From contig CAMCMT010000011.1 in the NCBI GenBank assembly GCA_945875915.1, positions 1 to 64,000 of the forward strand: a stretch of DNA of 64,000 bases. The letters run 5' to 3'. Made by a program: the position numbers and the translations under genes. Source of the DNA: Synechococcus sp. UW140 (GTDB lineage Bacteria; Cyanobacteriota; Cyanobacteriia; PCC-6307; Cyanobiaceae). Of the stretch, positions 61,287-64,000 are shown one piece after another. The number at the start of each line of letters is the position of its first letter. The first letter of the stretch is position 1. The notes beneath the pieces were generated by a model. It was not told the origin of the DNA and ran no database searches. It saw only the letters and a program-made list of their open reading frames with translations.

Positions 61287-63191
61287 TTGCACCCCAACAT
61301 CAGCCCCCTGGCGGAGGCCGAGCGTCAACTGGAGCTGCAGCGTCAGCTGATCGTGGCGCTCACCCCTGAGCTTTACCGCCAGCTGGCCCTTTATTTGCAA
61401 GTGCTGCGCAAGGGCCTGTTGCACGCCGTGCAGCAGGCCTGTTTCCATCTGGCCACCCAGACCTACCCAGAACGCTTCAGCGCCATCGGCTCCAGCCGCC
61501 GCCTGGAACTGCAGCAGCGGCTCCAGGCCCTAGTTCAGCGCTGCAATTGCCTGCTCACGGTCGAGCAGCTGATGGGCCTGGCCTCCCAGCTGCAAAGCCG
61601 TCAGCAACGGCAGCGGCGGCGGGACCAGCAACGCCTCTTGTTAGCCCTGGCAGGCGACAACGGTATCGGCGATGCTGCTGGAGAGGTCGACGGCGAGGCT
61701 GGAGGCCAGGACGGGGGCCTGCAACCAGGCGATTCCCGGGACAGTCCCTTTCGCCCGCATCGGGGCTCGGTGCACCTGGGTCTCGATCTGCCCCTCAGCG
61801 CTGATCTTTTTGGATCGGGTCTGGAGGGGCTGGGGGCCTGGCTAGCGGGATTTACCGCCAAGAGTGATGCCCTCGAAAGCGATCCAGAGCAGGATGGGGT
61901 CCTGGAGGAGGAGGAGATAGAGCCGGAGGTCCAGCAGGCCAGCGCCCAGCCGGCTCAAGGCCCAGATCGGGATCCGGACCAGCCCCTCTCTCCCCTGGAT
62001 CCAGGCGGAGAGCCTGGCCTAGCTCCCGCCTTGGACCAGGCAAGCGATCCCGCCGATCCATCTGGCCCCGTAGGCGATCTGGGCGACCAGGCTGGCCTTG
62101 GTGCGGGCGAGGACCACCCTGCCTCGGGCCCCAACGAGCCGGCCCAGCTCTACTCGGACCAGCTCCCCGGGGATGGAGCCACACCCCCGCAGCAGCGGGC
62201 AGCTAGTCCTGCTCCGCCGATGTCCCTGCCCAGCTCCGGGGCTGGGCAGCCCTCCAGTCCCCAGGACGCCAGCGATGATCCCCGTCGTCCCAGGCGCCCT
62301 CCCTTCCAGCGGGGCCCTGGACCCAGCGGCGGGCGCCAGCGGCCCGCTTCCGCTGAAGGATTGAGCGACGACTTCCAGTTCTTCCAATCCCTTTTTGCCC
62401 TGGCTGCCGAGGGGCTGGGCCGGGAGACGCCAGGCCTGGCCAACCCGGGTTCTGCTGCTTCTGGCCCAGCTGAGACGGGCCCAGTTGAGTCTGGCCATCG
62501 CCAATCTGGTCAGGGCGAGTCCGACCAGGGGCCGGGCAACGAAAGCGCTGATGGCCCGGGTGGTGGCCAGGTTCCGGCCGAGTCCCCGGGCCCGCCGGAG
62601 GGGGGAGGGGCGATGGTGATCCGTCTCGAGCGTTTGCGCCAGGCCGGAGGCCTTGGCCAGGCCCCAGATCCGGCGGGCTGGCGTGCCCTCGACTCCTTGA
62701 TGCCCCAAGACGCCCCAAGCCTGTTGGCCTGGTGGGAGGCCCTCGATGGGGCCCTGCAGCGGCGGTTGCGCAACCTCTCGAATGCGGTTAATGGCGAGCT
62801 GCTGAGGCTGGGGATCACCAGGAGCCACTTGCCGATGCCCCTGCTTGATGCCGTGCTCCAGGGCCAGCTCGATCCCCTGCCGGCACCCGCCAACCTGGTG
62901 CGCCTGCAGATGCCCTTTGGAGGCGACAGCCCCGCCAGCCCTGGCGCTGAGGGCCCAGGGGTCTTCCCCCTCGGCGGTCCGCTGGACATGGTGGCCCTGT
63001 TGCTCCGGCCAACCGATCTCGAATTCGAGGCGCCGCCCCTGAGGGTCTGTCGCCGGCGCCTTGAGCAGAATCGGGCCCGATTGCGCACAATGGCCCAACG
63101 GCACCGCTACTGGCAGCGACGTGTGCAGGCCCTTGAGGCAGAGCGGCAGTGGTTTCAGGACAGTCCCCCAACCAGCCGCGAACCCGCCTAG
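61287..63191 (+). CDS. Large unknown protein with a long low-complexity centre
   Basis: 634 residues from TTG 61287, 13 bp after tsf. Residues 1-120 are helical (AERQLELQRQLIVALTPELY, LLTVEQLMGLASQLQSRQQ). Residues ~130-430 are a disordered Pro/Ser/Gly/Gln/Asp-rich region, strongly acidic at ~190-215. Residues ~430-560 form a conserved-looking helical part (ALDSLMPQDAPSLLAWWEAL, LRLGITRSHLPMPLLDAVL). The C-terminus is a coiled coil (RRRLEQNRARLRTMAQRHRY). I do not recognise a family. Between tsf and recG on one strand. Confidence 0.75.
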   Translation: MHPNISPLAEAERQLELQRQLIVALTPELYRQLALYLQVLRKGLLHAVQQACFHLATQTYPERFSAIGSSRRLELQQRLQALVQRCNCLLTVEQLMGLASQLQSRQQRQRRRDQQRLLLALAGDNGIGDAAGEVDGEAGGQDGGLQPGDSRDSPFRPHRGSVHLGLDLPLSADLFGSGLEGLGAWLAGFTAKSDALESDPEQDGVLEEEEIEPEVQQASAQPAQGPDRDPDQPLSPLDPGGEPGLAPALDQASDPADPSGPVGDLGDQAGLGAGEDHPASGPNEPAQLYSDQLPGDGATPPQQRAASPAPPMSLPSSGAGQPSSPQDASDDPRRPRRPPFQRGPGPSGGRQRPASAEGLSDDFQFFQSLFALAAEGLGRETPGLANPGSAASGPAETGPVESGHRQSGQGESDQGPGNESADGPGGGQVPAESPGPPEGGGAMVIRLERLRQAGGLGQAPDPAGWRALDSLMPQDAPSLLAWWEALDGALQRRLRNLSNAVNGELLRLGITRSHLPMPLLDAVLQGQLDPLPAPANLVRLQMPFGGDSPASPGAEGPGVFPLGGPLDMVALLLRPTDLEFEAPPLRVCRRRLEQNRARLRTMAQRHRYWQRRVQALEAERQWFQDSPPTSREPA

Positions 63192-63226
63192 CCGGAGCCT
63201 CGCCGGGGTTTGCCAGTCCGGCCCCC

Positions 63227-64000
63227 ATGCCGGTTCCCCCGCCGCCCGGTGGGTCAGCGTCCCCGGGGCCAGTCATGGGCCAAACGGCCCTTTCAGGGGC
63301 CCCAGCCCCGGCACCCGCCGTAACTGGCGTGGCTGCCTTCACCGAATGGGCCAGGCCCCTGCAGCAGGCCCTGGAGCTGGAAGCGGACCGGGGTTTTGGC
63401 AATCTTCAGGGGCGACGCGAACGGTTCAGCAGCTTCCTGGCACGCCAGTGCGGCGAGCCTCCGGCCGGCCTGCCGCTTGCCGATCAGGGGGCCCTGGGCC
63501 AGCTTGCGGACGACTATCGCCTTTACGACAGCCTGAGTCCGGCCCGCCGCCAGAGCCTGGTGCGCCGCAGCCGCCAGCGGCTGCATGACATCCAGCGGGC
63601 CCTTCATCCGGTCACGCCGCCGGCGCCGCCGCGCTTGAACCGGCCCCAGGACAGCCCGGTGCCAGCAGCGAGCCCCAACCTCGCCGGGCTCCAACCCCAG
63701 ACCCCCCTGGTCGAGATTCGCGGCATCGGCCCTAAGGGCGCTGAAAAACTGGCCGCCCTGGGCCTGTTCGTTGCCCGCGATTTAATCCGCTACTACCCGC
63801 GCGATTATCTCGATTACGCCAACCTGGTGCGCATCACCTCCCTGGAGCCGGGCTCCACCGCCACGATCGTGGCCACGGTGCGGCGCAGCAGCAGCTTCAC
63901 CAGCCCCCGCAATCCCAACCTGTCGATCCTGGAATTGCAGCTGCAGGACCCCACCGGACGCTTGCGGGTGTCGCGGTTTTTTGCGGGCAAACGCTTCAGC
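63227..64000 (+). CDS. recG: ATP-dependent DNA helicase RecG (5' part; continues past the window)
   Basis: The frame is open for 258 codons to the last base. A Pro/Ala-rich start (ATG 63227, or ATG 63275) is followed by a cyanobacteria-type N-terminal helical region (EWARPLQQALELEADRGFGN) and the wedge/OB domain: TPLVEIRGIGPKGAEKLAAL, FVARDLIRYYPRDYLDYANL, ATVRRSSSFTSPRNPNLSIL, LQDPTGRLRVSRFFAGKRF. RecG remodels stalled forks and branched DNA. The helicase motifs lie beyond the window. Confidence 0.95.
   Translation, partial: MPVPPPPGGSASPGPVMGQTALSGAPAPAPAVTGVAAFTEWARPLQQALELEADRGFGNLQGRRERFSSFLARQCGEPPAGLPLADQGALGQLADDYRLYDSLSPARRQSLVRRSRQRLHDIQRALHPVTPPAPPRLNRPQDSPVPAASPNLAGLQPQTPLVEIRGIGPKGAEKLAALGLFVARDLIRYYPRDYLDYANLVRITSLEPGSTATIVATVRRSSSFTSPRNPNLSILELQLQDPTGRLRVSRFFAGKRFS

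Noticed and set aside
62019-63104. Long minus-strand frames under the low-complexity gene
   Set aside because: Repetitive GC-rich DNA keeps several frames open. The plus-strand frame has structured ends and follows tsf directly.

Overview
The window is about 64 kb of GC-rich DNA from an alpha-cyanobacterium, most likely a freshwater or brackish Cyanobium/Synechococcus-type picocyanobacterium. The evidence is a complete alpha-carboxysome (cso) operon with form IA Rubisco, together with phycobilisome genes (apcF, pcyA), a heme oxygenase, sipA, ndhF/ndhD CO2-uptake genes and a glnA promoter with a good NtcA architecture. Genes are tightly packed with many TGATG/ATGA stop-start overlaps. I saw no rRNA, tRNA, CRISPR array, insertion sequence or prophage.

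Layout. 0-12 kb: a divergent aldehyde-deformylating-oxygenase (ADO) paralogue without an obvious start codon, a glyoxalase gene broken by one in-frame TGA, a heme oxygenase/HemN pair, a KimA-type permease, a DUF4912 protein, a GST, DedA, DUF2808 and DUF427 proteins. 12-30 kb: a CO2-concentrating supercluster, all on the plus strand except rdgB: csoS1D, (rdgB), sbtA-sbtB, csoS1-cbbL-cbbS-csoS2-csoSCA-csoS4A-csoS4B-csoS1E-bacterioferritin, ndhF-ndhD-chpX, the Rubisco assembly factor acRAF and the activase cbbX. 30-36 kb: a low-GC SLH porin, znuA and a Zur/Fur regulator on the minus strand, divergent from a permease/DUF1980/unknown trio. 36-43 kb: dnaA, an HtrA protease, two glycosyltransferase-like genes, glnA and apcF. 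43-58 kb: serine-glyoxylate aminotransferase, tadA, a PLP decarboxylase, a DUF697 GTPase, an FHA-PBP1A fusion, lspA-bioY, sipA, an M16 peptidase pair, pcyA and a devBCA exporter. 58-64 kb: a small basic protein with a strong terminator, a family 2 glycosyltransferase, rpsB-tsf, a large low-complexity protein and the 5' part of recG, which runs off the end.

How the genes work together. SbtA (controlled by SbtB) imports bicarbonate and the NdhF/NdhD/ChpX module converts CO2 to bicarbonate in the cytosol. The shell proteins (CsoS1, CsoS1D, CsoS1E, CsoS4A/B), the scaffold CsoS2 and the carbonic anhydrase CsoSCA build the compartment around Rubisco, whose assembly and repair are served by acRAF and CbbX. 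Serine-glyoxylate aminotransferase, further on, handles photorespiratory glyoxylate. Heme oxygenase and PcyA supply phycocyanobilin for phycobilisome proteins such as ApcF.

The less ordinary items are the ADO paralogue, the Ser/Arg/Ala/Pro-extended CsoS1E, the bacterioferritin inside the carboxysome operon, the putative DNA-binding gene divergent from csoS1D, hairpins between cbbL, cbbS and csoS2, the Zur-linked metal cluster with two poorly known membrane or envelope genes, and the large unknown gene between tsf and recG. Start codons are my choices where several are possible; no database search could be run.
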